A stretch of 49,710 bases of DNA from Nitrospinota bacterium. Lineage in GTDB: Bacteria > Nitrospinota > Nitrospinia > Nitrospinales > Nitrospinaceae. The position numbers were made by a program, and so were the translations under genes. Numbering within the stretch: position 1 is the first letter of the stretch; each line of letters opens with the position of its first letter. Below are positions 36,391-46,294 of this stretch, piece by piece. The notes below the pieces were generated by a model that saw nothing but the letters and a program-made list of their open reading frames with translations, was not told the DNA's origin and ran no database searches. The stretch is from positions 1 through 49,710 of the forward strand of contig JAOUPX010000009.1 of NCBI GenBank assembly GCA_029879645.1. Reading direction: 5' to 3'.

Positions 36391-37094
36391 GGTTCAGCCT
36401 TTGCAGTTTTTTGAGGGGAGGGCAGTGGCACAGGAAACTCTTTGGCTTCCAGGGGAATATGGAAATATTCCAATGTGAGACAGGCGGCTTCATCACGCGA
36501 ACACATTGAAGTCTGGCAATCACTTTCCGGGCGTTGACAATAATAATTTAAAATTTTCAGCTTGAGATGACCGTCTCCGGTTTTTATCAGGTACACATTT
36601 CGCTTTGATTCAATATTATGGGTCCGGGTTCGATACAGATACCAATCTACAATCGAGGGATTATTGATATTTCCCCAGGATCGAGTGTCTGAAACATATT
36701 CCGCTTGGGGAATATGAAGGACTGAATTGAAATCCACCGGCCCCAGATTGGCGATGGCAACTTTCCCTTGGGGATTGGTGATTCCGCCGTTAGATATAAC
36801 TTTGGTCCTCTGAAAACCCAGATCCCAATCCTTTTGAGCCATCTGATCCCGGTCTTTTTCGGGATCAGTGATCTGGAAGGTCTTTTGGGTAGAAAAATCC
36901 ACGAGAGTCCACTTCTCTTTGGACTGGGCATTAACCTTCAGAACGGGATTTACGGTTGTAATTGTTTTGGGGCGTATGGGGGGAAGAGGGCGGTTTTCGA
37001 AGTCCTCTATATTGTCCCCCATGAAGTTCATAGCGAAATTCAGGGCCAGGGTAGATCCTAAAAGCATGGTAAATATTTTGAGAGTACTGTTCAT
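36387..37094 (-). CDS. HmuY-like domain protein (N-terminal membrane anchor/signal)
   Basis: EKWTLVDFSTQKTFQI...DWDLGFQRTKVISNGG...VYLIKTGDGHLKLKILNYYC resembles the HmuY-family pattern; 4-nt overlap with the downstream FGE-like gene. Confidence 0.65.
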   Translation of the reverse strand: MNSTLKIFTMLLGSTLALNFAMNFMGDNIEDFENRPLPPIRPKTITTVNPVLKVNAQSKEKWTLVDFSTQKTFQITDPEKDRDQMAQKDWDLGFQRTKVISNGGITNPQGKVAIANLGPVDFNSVLHIPQAEYVSDTRSWGNINNPSIVDWYLYRTRTHNIESKRNVYLIKTGDGHLKLKILNYYCQRPESDCQTSMCSRDEAACLTLEYFHIPLEAKEFPVPLPSPQKTAKAEP

Positions 37095-37269
37095 GGGTCC
37101 ATTTTATCAGAGGCCAAGCCCGATATCGAAACTTATATCCTTATAACATTCCATAAATCAGGGGTCTGGGTTGCTTTTAAAAGATGCAAGTTTAACCTTT
37201 TTTCCTTCGTTTGGGTTGGATATAATGATGAAGGAAAGTATTGTTTATTAAAGGTATTTTGGAATTTAA

Positions 37270-37896
37270 ATGAATCAGGACCGACATTTTGCATTCAAAA
37301 AGGCCCAAGTCGAGGGGTTTGTAAAAAAAGAATTTCAGCGATACTTTGGACGCGGCGGGCGAATCTCCATTAGAAAAAGGCATCGGTTTATGGAGCGGAT
37401 CACCCGAAAAGTGAGCAAGAAATTCGGAAAAGACGTGATGTGTTTGGTAGATTTTACCAAACAAGGCTTTGTGTCTCTGGTATCGCCCTCTCACTCGGAG
37501 TCTACCAACAAGGGTAAGTTATTCAATTCATTTACCCATCCGCAGGTGGCCTACACTTCCCACTGTGTGGACCGGTTTAGTGAGCGGACGCAAACGATGG
37601 AAAACTGTATCATCACTCTGGACTCCTATCTTGATGAGGCTCTGTTGACTTATGGCCTGCACGAAGGATATCTGGTATGTTCCCAAGGTTTATTCGCCTA
37701 TACCATTGAGAACGATCAACTAATCATTAAAACATATATCAATTTCGAATTATTGTCGGACGATCAAATCCAGGAATATTATACACGTGACATGGCTTCT
37801 TTTCTGACGCCGGATCTGGTTTCAGATGAAACTATGGACAGCGATATTGTGTTAATGGAGGAATTGTCATTAGAATCTCCCGATGACCGGAAATGA
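37270..37896 (+). CDS. Hypothetical protein (208 aa)
   Basis: Intact ORF between divergent and co-directional neighbours; no family recognised. Confidence 0.6.
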   Translation: MNQDRHFAFKKAQVEGFVKKEFQRYFGRGGRISIRKRHRFMERITRKVSKKFGKDVMCLVDFTKQGFVSLVSPSHSESTNKGKLFNSFTHPQVAYTSHCVDRFSERTQTMENCIITLDSYLDEALLTYGLHEGYLVCSQGLFAYTIENDQLIIKTYINFELLSDDQIQEYYTRDMASFLTPDLVSDETMDSDIVLMEELSLESPDDRK

Positions 37897-37961
37897 ATCG
37901 GGCCGTTTTTGCGAATATTTGAAGTAATCCATTCACTGATATTTTTTCTTCCTGGATTGCA

Positions 37962-38627
37962 ATGATCCAGCTATACAACGTTTATAAATCCTACAACAAC
38001 ACCCCTGCATTGGTGGACGTTTCTTTCATTATTAAGAAAGGAGCCTTCGTCTTCGTCACGGGTCCCAGTGGCGCCGGAAAATCGACCCTGCTGAAACTAC
38101 TTTATCGCTGGGAAAGTTTTGATAAAGGCCAGGTTTTGGTTAACGGCATCAATGTGGGCAAACTCAAGTTCAATAAACTCTGGCAATTACGACGCCATAT
38201 TGGAGTGGTGTTTCAGGATTACAAGCTTCTTCAAGCTAAAACTATTCTGGAGAACGTCGCCTTCGCTCTGGAAATTGTCGGTGCGGACAAAAAGACCATC
38301 CGTTATAAGGCTTGGGAAGCTCTCAAGAACGTGGGGCTGTCCCATCGCAAGGATGCTTACCCCATGGAACTCTCCGGCGGTGAACAACAGAGAGTGGCTA
38401 TTGCCAGAGCAATGGTCAACAATCCCAAAATTTTACTGGCCGACGAACCTACCGGTAATCTGGACCCAGAAATGGCCAGTGAAGTTCTTCAGTTGTTTGA
38501 AAAAGCCAATATTGAAGGGACCACCATAGTGTTTGCCACCCACAGCGAAAATATTCTGCATGAAGGCAACCACGCGGTTATCACCTTGAAGCGTGGGAAA
38601 ATAGCCGATACCAGACTGGTTGTCTGA
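37962..38627 (+). CDS. ftsE: Cell division ATP-binding protein FtsE
   Basis: GPSGAGKSTLLKLLYR, LSGGEQQRVAIARAMVNNPKILLADEPTGNLD; followed by ftsX. Confidence 0.95.
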   Translation: MIQLYNVYKSYNNTPALVDVSFIIKKGAFVFVTGPSGAGKSTLLKLLYRWESFDKGQVLVNGINVGKLKFNKLWQLRRHIGVVFQDYKLLQAKTILENVAFALEIVGADKKTIRYKAWEALKNVGLSHRKDAYPMELSGGEQQRVAIARAMVNNPKILLADEPTGNLDPEMASEVLQLFEKANIEGTTIVFATHSENILHEGNHAVITLKRGKIADTRLVV

Positions 38628-38635
38628 TTAATAAT

Positions 38636-39529
38636 ATGAGAATTCTGAAAACGACTTTTACAAACATCAAAACCAACAAGCAGTTATTTTTCGCTTCCGT
38701 TGGCACGATAACCATTGCTCTCTCCATTTTAGGACTATTCCTATTCGTCTATATCAACCTGAACTCAGTGCTTTCCTTCTGGAATAACCAGGTCCAACTT
38801 ATCGTTTACCTGGAGGATGGGATTTCTGAAGGACCGAAAAAACAATTAGAAAATATTTTTTCAACACATACCGAAATTGCTTCATTTGACTTCGTGTCCA
38901 GAGAAAGGGCATGGGATAATTTTCAATCCATGTTTTCTGAAAAATCCACCTTCATTAAGGGAATGGGATTCAACCCGTTACCTGCTTCCTATAATCTGGC
39001 AATCAAGGAATCTTCGGATAGACTCGCGTTTATTCAAAATTTAGCGAAGAAGTTATCTGATCATGAGGGTGTGGAATCGGTTGAATACGGAGAGGACTGG
39101 ATCAATCGTTTCGAGACTTTCATGATTTTAATGAGGGTTTTCCTGTTTGCTCTGGGTGCTCTGCTATGCCTTGGCGCAGTGTTTATAATCGCTAATACCG
39201 TTAAGCTTTCAGTTCTATCCCGGAAGGACGAAATCGACTTGATGCTCCTGATTGGTGGCACTCCCGGTTTTATTAAAATCCCCTTTTTCCTCGAGGGTAT
39301 TTTCCATGGATTACTTGGAGCTTTTGTATCACTAGGATTGATGAAAGGTATTCATCTGTACCTTGTGAATCAATTTCAAGGTTCTCTGGAGTCTTTTGGC
39401 CGCGGCATGGAGTTTCAATTCATTTCTCCACCCTTCATCGGACTTATCGTTTTGGTCAGTATTTTTGTTGGATGGCTGGGCAGTTTTTTGTCCCTCCAGC
39501 AATTTTTGGGGGTTTATAAAAAAACATGA
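38636..39529 (+). CDS. ftsX: Cell division protein FtsX
   Basis: Four TM helices, QVQLIVYLEDGISE...FDFVSRERAW ectodomain; adjacent to ftsE. Confidence 0.93.
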   Translation: MRILKTTFTNIKTNKQLFFASVGTITIALSILGLFLFVYINLNSVLSFWNNQVQLIVYLEDGISEGPKKQLENIFSTHTEIASFDFVSRERAWDNFQSMFSEKSTFIKGMGFNPLPASYNLAIKESSDRLAFIQNLAKKLSDHEGVESVEYGEDWINRFETFMILMRVFLFALGALLCLGAVFIIANTVKLSVLSRKDEIDLMLLIGGTPGFIKIPFFLEGIFHGLLGAFVSLGLMKGIHLYLVNQFQGSLESFGRGMEFQFISPPFIGLIVLVSIFVGWLGSFLSLQQFLGVYKKT

Positions 39530-40713
39530 GGCTGGTGATTGCTTTATTTCTTGGCTGGGTTGTTGTATTCGGATCCACAGGGGTCGTTTACTCAGAAGAC
39601 CCCACTGAAAAGGAAATCGAAAAGCTGATTGAAGAAGAAAAACGCCAATTGGAGGATTTGAAGAAAAAAATTGACCGGCAGGCCCGTGAAATCTCCACTA
39701 TGGGCAAAAAGGAATCCAAAATATTAAAAAATCTGGATACCCTGGAAAGTAAAAAGAAAGTCCGTGAAAGAGAATTGCAGATTTATCGTTGGAATATAAA
39801 AATTAACAACAAACAGATGGACTTACTTTCCCGTAAAATCAAAATCACCGAAAAGCAACTGGCACGTCAAAAACTAATTGTCGGCAGGCGCCTCAGGTCT
39901 CTTTACAAGGAGGGGAAAGAGGCTCCCATTAAAATTTTATTTTCGTCTAATAACTACAGTCAACTCATCCAGAAGTTAAAATATATGGATCTTTTTCTGG
40001 CTTACGATTCGCGAGTTTTCAAAAACTATGAAAATCGATGGGAACAATACAAGGATGAGGAGAATAAATTAAAGCTTGCCAGAAAAAGAATGGAACAATT
40101 CCAAAATGCAGCCCTCCATAAGACGGATGAAATCAAAAAGGAGACGGAGAACAAAACCCGTTTTTTGAAAGAAATTAAAAATAAGAGAGTTTACTTTATT
40201 CAAACTCGTAAGGAACTCCTCAAAGCCTCTGAAAATCTCAACGATCTTATTTCCAAGCTTGAAGATAAAAAGATGTCTGGTGAACAGTTGAGTTTCGCTG
40301 ACAAAAAGGGGCGTTTGTTTTATCCGGTAAATGGAAAAATATTAAACCGGTTTGGACGAATCCGTGATCCCCGATTCGATTCCTACATTATTAATAACGG
40401 ATTAAATCTTGAGGTGGATAAAGGCACAAAAGTTTATCCTATTTTTCAGGGTCCGGTTTTATTTGCAGGTTCGCTGGAAGGTTATGGGAATCTGGTCATT
40501 CTGGGGCATGGCGATCATTATCACTCGCTATACGGACACTTGGAAAAAGTCTTTGTCACTACAGGAGATATGGCTTACGAGAACCAACCCATAGGGTTAT
40601 CTGGAGATACCGGTTCTCTGGTAGGGGAGACCCTATATTTGGAACTACGCAAAGACGGTAAGCCCATCGATCCCGTTCCATGGCTGCAGACCGCTCAAAG
40701 TGGACGCAACTAA
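39526..40713 (+). CDS. envC: EnvC-like murein hydrolase activator (degenerate M23/LytM domain, coiled coil)
   Basis: Signal peptide, long coiled coil, LytM domain KLFYPVNGKIL-like...GHGDHYHSLYGHL...LYLELRKDGKPIDPVPWL; overlaps ftsX by 4 nt. Confidence 0.9.
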   Translation: MRLVIALFLGWVVVFGSTGVVYSEDPTEKEIEKLIEEEKRQLEDLKKKIDRQAREISTMGKKESKILKNLDTLESKKKVRERELQIYRWNIKINNKQMDLLSRKIKITEKQLARQKLIVGRRLRSLYKEGKEAPIKILFSSNNYSQLIQKLKYMDLFLAYDSRVFKNYENRWEQYKDEENKLKLARKRMEQFQNAALHKTDEIKKETENKTRFLKEIKNKRVYFIQTRKELLKASENLNDLISKLEDKKMSGEQLSFADKKGRLFYPVNGKILNRFGRIRDPRFDSYIINNGLNLEVDKGTKVYPIFQGPVLFAGSLEGYGNLVILGHGDHYHSLYGHLEKVFVTTGDMAYENQPIGLSGDTGSLVGETLYLELRKDGKPIDPVPWLQTAQSGRN

Positions 40714-40825
40714 TTCCTGAAACTCCGGTTTTTTGGGTTATACTTATACTCATAATTGTAAATGTTTAATTTCTGATTGGAGACATATCTTGAGTTTCTT
40801 TAGCTTTTATACCTGCAGAAATCAG

Positions 40826-42244
40826 ATGATTTTTTCAAAATCCCTCACCTCCGTGCTATTGGCATGTTGTTTGGTACTGGGTGTCGGATTAAATTCCGTT
40901 TCGGCACAGCCCTCGGATGATCCTGCGAAAGAGGAAACTGTCGATTCTTATGAAAAACTCAAGGTATTTTCGGAAATCCTTTCACTTCTTGAAGCCAATT
41001 ACGTTGAAAATCTGGATACCAATGATCTTATCGATGGTGCCATTCGCGGCATGCTGAAAACCCTGGATCCCCACACTTCTTACCTTCCTCCTGAGTCCTT
41101 CAAGCAGATGAAGGTAGAAACTTCCGGGCGATTTGGAGGTTTGGGAATTGAAATTACCCTGCGTAAAGGCATTTTAACCGTCGTGACCCCGATTGAGGAT
41201 ACACCTGCATTCAAGGCAGGTGTCAAATCCGGTGATCGAATAATTAAAATTGAGGACGAATCCACGCTGGACATGACATTGTCCGATGCCGTCGAAAAAT
41301 TGAGAGGTGAAATCGGCACGGAAGTCACAATTACTGTATTTCGGGAAGGGATGGAGGAGCCCATTATATTCACTCTCGCCCGAGGAAATATTCAGGTCAA
41401 AAGTGTGAAAAGCAAAATCTACGAAGGGGGTATTGGTTATGTAAAGATCAGGAGCTTTACCAAAACCACCAGTAGCGACCTGGACAAAGCCCTTGCCGAG
41501 TTCAAAGCCAAACAGGTTAAGAAACTGGTTTTAGATTTGCGCAACAATCCCGGAGGATTACTCAACCAGGCTGTTGAAGTTTCTGATCGATTCCTGAATC
41601 CAGAAAATCTGATTGTTTACACTCAAGGGAGAACCGACGAGCAGAATATGCGTTTCACTACTCACGACAATGTTCAGAGAGTCTCCTATCCGATGATTAT
41701 CCTGGTCAATGGTGGAAGCGCCAGCGCCTCCGAAATCGTTGCAGGCGCGCTTCAGGATTCCAGCCGTGCCATTATCCTGGGAACCCAAACCTTTGGTAAG
41801 GGGTCTGTTCAAACCATCATTCCCCTCAGTGACGGCTCGGCGCTTAGATTGACGACCGCCCGGTATTACACTCCCAGTGGCCGAGTAATTCAGGAGAATG
41901 GAATCATTCCCGATATTATTGTTGAGGTCCCCCTGGTTCAGGCAAGTGCCAGTGACGATGAAGAAAAGGATAAAGAGGAAGACGATAAAGAAAAAGTTAA
42001 AATGCGAAAGTTCCTTCGCGAAAAGGACCTGAAGAAACACCTCAAGGGTAAAAAAAGTTTTGGTGAAGAAAACTTGAAGCTCAATGAGGAAACAAAGTCT
42101 GAGGAAGAAATAAAGAATCAAGAGATTTTGGCCTCTCTGAGAGAAGATTTGGAGAAAGATGTCCAGTTAAAGGAAGCCATTGATCTTCTCAAGGGATGGT
42201 CTGTGATGAGCAAAGTGTTCAATCCCAATAAGGCGAATAATTAA
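40826..42244 (+). CDS. ctpA: C-terminal processing peptidase (S41, PDZ domain)
   Basis: GLGIEITLRKGILTVVTPIEDTPAFKAGVKSGDRI, LDLRNNPGGLL, NGGSASASEIVAGALQD, FGKGSVQT. ATG at 40826 precedes the signal peptide; ORF track starts at 40733. Confidence 0.95.
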   Translation: MIFSKSLTSVLLACCLVLGVGLNSVSAQPSDDPAKEETVDSYEKLKVFSEILSLLEANYVENLDTNDLIDGAIRGMLKTLDPHTSYLPPESFKQMKVETSGRFGGLGIEITLRKGILTVVTPIEDTPAFKAGVKSGDRIIKIEDESTLDMTLSDAVEKLRGEIGTEVTITVFREGMEEPIIFTLARGNIQVKSVKSKIYEGGIGYVKIRSFTKTTSSDLDKALAEFKAKQVKKLVLDLRNNPGGLLNQAVEVSDRFLNPENLIVYTQGRTDEQNMRFTTHDNVQRVSYPMIILVNGGSASASEIVAGALQDSSRAIILGTQTFGKGSVQTIIPLSDGSALRLTTARYYTPSGRVIQENGIIPDIIVEVPLVQASASDDEEKDKEEDDKEKVKMRKFLREKDLKKHLKGKKSFGEENLKLNEETKSEEEIKNQEILASLREDLEKDVQLKEAIDLLKGWSVMSKVFNPNKANN

Positions 42245-42271
42245 GATTTCTGGTTCATTGAGTTTATTAGT

Positions 42272-42301
42272 GCGGTACGGTCCCATAATCGACCGTACCG
42301 C
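42272..42301. terminator. Perfect 11-bp inverted repeat after ctpA; possible terminator or operator
   Basis: GCGGTACGGTC-N8-GACCGTACCGC; no good T tract follows on the + strand. Confidence 0.5.
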
Positions 42302-42342
42302 TTGTCCCATTCCTTCCTAATTTTAATATTTAACTTAATATC

Positions 42343-43353
42343 ATGCTGGTTTTAGGAATTGAAACGTCCTGCGATGAAACTGCGGCGGCGGTCCTGGAAG
42401 ACGGGACTGTCCTCCATTCCAATGTGATTGCGTCCCAGGATGAAATTCATTCTAAATTCGGCGGTATCGTTCCGGAATTGGCGGGCCGCTGCCATGTCGA
42501 ACGCATTCATTTCATCATTGAACGCGCCCTGCAGGAAGCCAAAGTCTCACTAAAGGATATTCAACTCATTGCTGCGACTGAAGGTCCGGGGCTGGTGGTA
42601 TCATTACTGGTGGGTTTAAACACGGCCAAGGCCATTGCCTATTCCCTGAGGATTCCAGTCATCGGCGTGAACCATCTGGAAGGGCATGTACTCGCCATTT
42701 TCCTTCAACAAAAAGTGGAGTTTCCTTACCTGGCGTTGATTGTTTCCGGTGGGCACACCGACCTGTGCCGGGTCGATGGATTCGGACAGTACCGTATTCT
42801 TGGCCGTACCCGGGATGACGCCGCCGGTGAATCGTTTGACAAAGTGGCCAAGATGCTCGGCCTGGGTTATCCCGGCGGTCCGATTATCGAAAAAAAAGCC
42901 CGCGAGGGAAACCCTCAGGCCCATACTTTTCCGCGCGCATTTCTGGAAAAGTCTTCTTTAGATTTCAGTTTTAGTGGATTAAAGACCTCAGTCCGCAATG
43001 TTCTGCTCAAGCGCGAGAGTGGGAATGGTTCTACCACTACGGATGAAGATATCGCGGCCGGATTTCAGGAGGCTGTGGTAGACGTCCTGATCCAAAAAAC
43101 CCTGGTGGCCTGCAAACAGGAATCCTTGCAGAGGGTGGTAGTTACCGGGGGTGTTGCCGCAAATGGGTACCTTCGAGAACGAATGACCTCTTCCTGCAAA
43201 AAAGAGGGAATCGATGTATTTGCTCCCAAACCGGTATTATGTACCGACAACGCAGCGATGATCGCCTGCGCCGGGTATTACCGATCTCAGTACTGTTCAC
43301 CCACTGAGAATGATCCATTTTCACTGGATGCCCACCCCAACCTGCCTTTTTAG
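42343..43353 (+). CDS. tsaD: tRNA threonylcarbamoyladenosine biosynthesis protein TsaD
   Basis: LGIETSCDETAAAV, HLEGHVLAIF, VSGGHTDL, GGVAANGYLR. Confidence 0.97.
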   Translation: MLVLGIETSCDETAAAVLEDGTVLHSNVIASQDEIHSKFGGIVPELAGRCHVERIHFIIERALQEAKVSLKDIQLIAATEGPGLVVSLLVGLNTAKAIAYSLRIPVIGVNHLEGHVLAIFLQQKVEFPYLALIVSGGHTDLCRVDGFGQYRILGRTRDDAAGESFDKVAKMLGLGYPGGPIIEKKAREGNPQAHTFPRAFLEKSSLDFSFSGLKTSVRNVLLKRESGNGSTTTDEDIAAGFQEAVVDVLIQKTLVACKQESLQRVVVTGGVAANGYLRERMTSSCKKEGIDVFAPKPVLCTDNAAMIACAGYYRSQYCSPTENDPFSLDAHPNLPF

Positions 43354-43367
43354 CGAAAAGCCGGCTT

Positions 43368-44366
43368 ATGAATGTTCTGATCACGGGTGGAGGCGGTTTT
43401 TTAGGAAGCCATCTCGCCCACCGACTGCATGAAATGGGCCTCTATGTTTCCGTATTAGGACGCCGCAGGTATTCCAGCCTTTCTAGTGCAATCCAGCAGA
43501 TTCAAGCCGATCTCCGCGATTCTGATGCCATTTTAGAAGCCTGCCGGGATCAGGACTCGGTGTTTCATGCGGGAGCGCTTCCGGGAATATGGGGGCACAA
43601 AAAGGATTTTTACCAGATTAATGTAGAGGGCACCCGAAATGTAATTGCGGGATGCCTCAAGCAGGGAGTTCGGAGACTGGTATTCACCAGTTCCCCCAGC
43701 GTGGTTCATGGCCACACGGATATGGACAACGTGGATGAAACCATACCCTATGCCTCCCAATACATGGCGGATTACCCTAAAACCAAAGCCCTGGCGGAAC
43801 AAGAAGTGATGGCCGCCAACGGGCGTCAGGGACTCCTTACCGTCTCACTGCGGCCCCATTTGATATGGGGACCGGGAGACCCCCATCTGGTCCCAAGAAT
43901 CATTGCCAGGGCCAAAAAAAAACAATTGATACAGGTTGGTAAGGGTACTAACCGTGTGGATCTGATTTATATCGATAATGCCGTAGAGGGGCATATCCTG
44001 GCCTGGCAGGCCTTAAAACCGGGTTCACCCGTGGCCGGGCAGTGCTATTTCTTGAGCGATGGCCAACCGGTGCTTCTTTGGGATTGGATCAAACGGCTTT
44101 TAACCTCGCTTAATATACCCCCAGTTACGAAGAGTATCTCCTATGGCATGGCAGACGGTCTGGGATGGATTTTGGAAATCGCTTATCGGCTGTTGGGCCT
44201 GTCCGGAGAACCCCGGATGACGCGATTTCTGGCAAGCCAGTTGGCCACATCCCACTATTTTGACATTAGCCGGGCCAGGAGGGACTTTAATTACCAGCCC
44301 GTGGTTTCTCCCGAGGAAGGAATGAAACGCCTGCTTAAATCCCTTCAGGCTCTCCCAGAAGGTTAA
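43368..44366 (+). CDS. NAD-dependent epimerase/3-beta-HSD (OleD-like) dehydrogenase
   Basis: MNVLITGGGGFLGSHLA, HAGALPGIWGHKKDFYQINVEGTRNVI, YPKTKALAEQ. Confidence 0.85.
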   Translation: MNVLITGGGGFLGSHLAHRLHEMGLYVSVLGRRRYSSLSSAIQQIQADLRDSDAILEACRDQDSVFHAGALPGIWGHKKDFYQINVEGTRNVIAGCLKQGVRRLVFTSSPSVVHGHTDMDNVDETIPYASQYMADYPKTKALAEQEVMAANGRQGLLTVSLRPHLIWGPGDPHLVPRIIARAKKKQLIQVGKGTNRVDLIYIDNAVEGHILAWQALKPGSPVAGQCYFLSDGQPVLLWDWIKRLLTSLNIPPVTKSISYGMADGLGWILEIAYRLLGLSGEPRMTRFLASQLATSHYFDISRARRDFNYQPVVSPEEGMKRLLKSLQALPEG

Positions 44367-45096
44367 TCCGGTGGGCCAGGCAACCGGCTCCGAACCCATT
44401 ATCGATATTGACCACCGACACCCCCGGCGAGCAGGAGTTCAGCATGGTCAGCAGGGCGGCCAGTCCCTCAAACGCCGCTCCATATCCGACGCGAGTGGGG
44501 ACCGCAATGACCGGACATTCCACCAGACCACCCACTACGCTGGGTAGAGCGCCGTCCATCCCTGCCACTACAATAATCACCCGGGCGGCCTGCAGCCGAT
44601 CCATTTTATCCAGAAGGCGGTGTATCCCTGCCACCCCGACATCGTAAGCTGTCTCCACCCGGCTTCCCAGCAGGGTGGCTGTGGCAACGGCCTCTTCGGC
44701 AACTGGAATATCGGAGGTTCCGGCAGTGAGAACCAAAATGTGACCGAATTTTTCCCGTTCGGGTTTTCTGGCAAGGGCCAGAGTACGACTTTCGGGATTA
44801 TATTTTACTTCGGAAGGAAGTTTGGCCTGAATTTGATCATACGCTTCCTGAGATAAGCGGGTTGCCAGAATATCGCTATGATCCATTTTTTCTATGATAG
44901 CCAAAATTTGGTCCGGTGTTTTGCCCTCGCAGTAAATGACTTCCGGCAAACCGTTGCGAAGGGATCGATGGTGGTCAACCCGGGCAAAACCTAAATCCTC
45001 ATAGGGAAGGTTTTTTAAGCGTTGATAGGCTTCCTCTGGCTTGATTTTTTTCTGATATAGATCCTGAATCAGTTGATGCAAGGATTCTCGATTCAT
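44335..45096 (-). CDS. larB: Nickel pincer cofactor biosynthesis protein LarB (PurE-like)
   Basis: EVIYCEGKTPDQILAI, VLTAGTSDIPVAEEA, VVAGMDGALPSVVGGLV, PTRVGYGAAFEGLAALLTMLNSCSPGVSVVNIDNGFGAG. Confidence 0.92.
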   Translation of the reverse strand: MNRESLHQLIQDLYQKKIKPEEAYQRLKNLPYEDLGFARVDHHRSLRNGLPEVIYCEGKTPDQILAIIEKMDHSDILATRLSQEAYDQIQAKLPSEVKYNPESRTLALARKPEREKFGHILVLTAGTSDIPVAEEAVATATLLGSRVETAYDVGVAGIHRLLDKMDRLQAARVIIVVAGMDGALPSVVGGLVECPVIAVPTRVGYGAAFEGLAALLTMLNSCSPGVSVVNIDNGFGAGCLAHRINLLGEPEGI

Positions 45097-46121
45097 TCTA
45101 ATCCTTTAATCCCTGTAAACTCGGATTTGGTTTCAACGTTCATTAAATCCTCCAGGGCCTGTTGAGGAGATTTACCTTCATGGAGAACACGATAGGTTTC
45201 TTCAATAATGGAAGCCTGAATATCAAATTTATTTTTTAACTGATAAGCGGAGGTAACCGTTCGAATTCCTTCAGCTACCATATTCATGCTTGCCGTAATT
45301 TCCGTAAGTTTCATGCCCTGACCCAGCTTCAGCCCAACCATCCGGTTACGGCTGAGGTCTCCGGTACAGGTTAAAACCAGGTCGCCCATACCCGAAAGGC
45401 CTGAGAAGGTTTCCGGTCGGGCTCCCATCGCGGTGCCTATCCGGGTAATCTCTACCAGGCCGCGATTAATGAGGGCCGCCCTGGGATTAAATCCCAATTT
45501 CAGGCCATCGGCTATTCCGGTGGCAATTGCGATAACATTTTTGAGGGCTCCGCCAATTTCCACCCCCATTAAATCATTGCTCGTAAAAACTTTTAGCGTA
45601 TCGGTATCAAAAATATTCTGTACCTGCTCGGCAATTTCCTGTTCGTTCGCCGCCGCAACAATCGCCGAGGGGATTCCCTGAGCCACTTCCCGGGCAAACG
45701 TGGGACCGGAAAGAGTAGCCAGCGAATTTGCCTGTGGAATGATCTCTTGAATAATTTTATGAATCGGCAAAAGCGTGTCATTCTCAATTCCCTTGCTGGC
45801 ATTTATGATCAGGCAATCGGCAGCGATGAAGGGTTTTAGAGTTTTCAGTGTGGAACGGAGAACATGGGTGGGAACCACCAAAAGAACCACTTTCTTATTC
45901 GCTACGACCTCCTGTAATGAGTTTGAAGGCCGAATATTTTCAGGCAGTGAAAACCCAGGTAAATATTCGCGGTTTTCCCGTTTTTGGACCATGAAGTTGC
46001 AAAGATCCTTCTCATAAGTCCAGAGATCAATTTGACAGCCCTTACCAGACAGCAAGAGGGACAGGGCGGTTCCCCAACTACCTGCTCCAACCACACCAAT
46101 ATTTAAAAAATGATTTATCAT
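45093..46121 (-). CDS. gpsA: Glycerol-3-phosphate dehydrogenase [NAD(P)+] (ORF track extends to 46181)
   Basis: IGVVGAGSWGTALSLLLSGKG, SGPTFAREVAQGIPSA, GGALKNVIAIATGIADGL, GLSGMGDLVLTC. Confidence 0.96.
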   Translation of the reverse strand: MINHFLNIGVVGAGSWGTALSLLLSGKGCQIDLWTYEKDLCNFMVQKRENREYLPGFSLPENIRPSNSLQEVVANKKVVLLVVPTHVLRSTLKTLKPFIAADCLIINASKGIENDTLLPIHKIIQEIIPQANSLATLSGPTFAREVAQGIPSAIVAAANEQEIAEQVQNIFDTDTLKVFTSNDLMGVEIGGALKNVIAIATGIADGLKLGFNPRAALINRGLVEITRIGTAMGARPETFSGLSGMGDLVLTCTGDLSRNRMVGLKLGQGMKLTEITASMNMVAEGIRTVTSAYQLKNKFDIQASIIEETYRVLHEGKSPQQALEDLMNVETKSEFTGIKGLE

Positions 46122-46294
46122 AGGATTTGCGCGAAAATCAGGGGTTTGGAATAATGCATGATTCCCATGCTTCCGTATCATTTTACATGAAATCAGACAG
46201 GGAAGGGGCTTGTGTACTGCAAATCTTTGTGTTTAAATCAGTTCAAGAGGAAAAGCCTTTTCCTCATTTAACTTTCAAATTATAATCCACAATT

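Noticed and set aside
39526-40713. Active M23 endopeptidase
   Set aside because: Metal-ligand positions are degenerate (NNGLNLEV, TLYLELR), matching the non-catalytic EnvC activator type.
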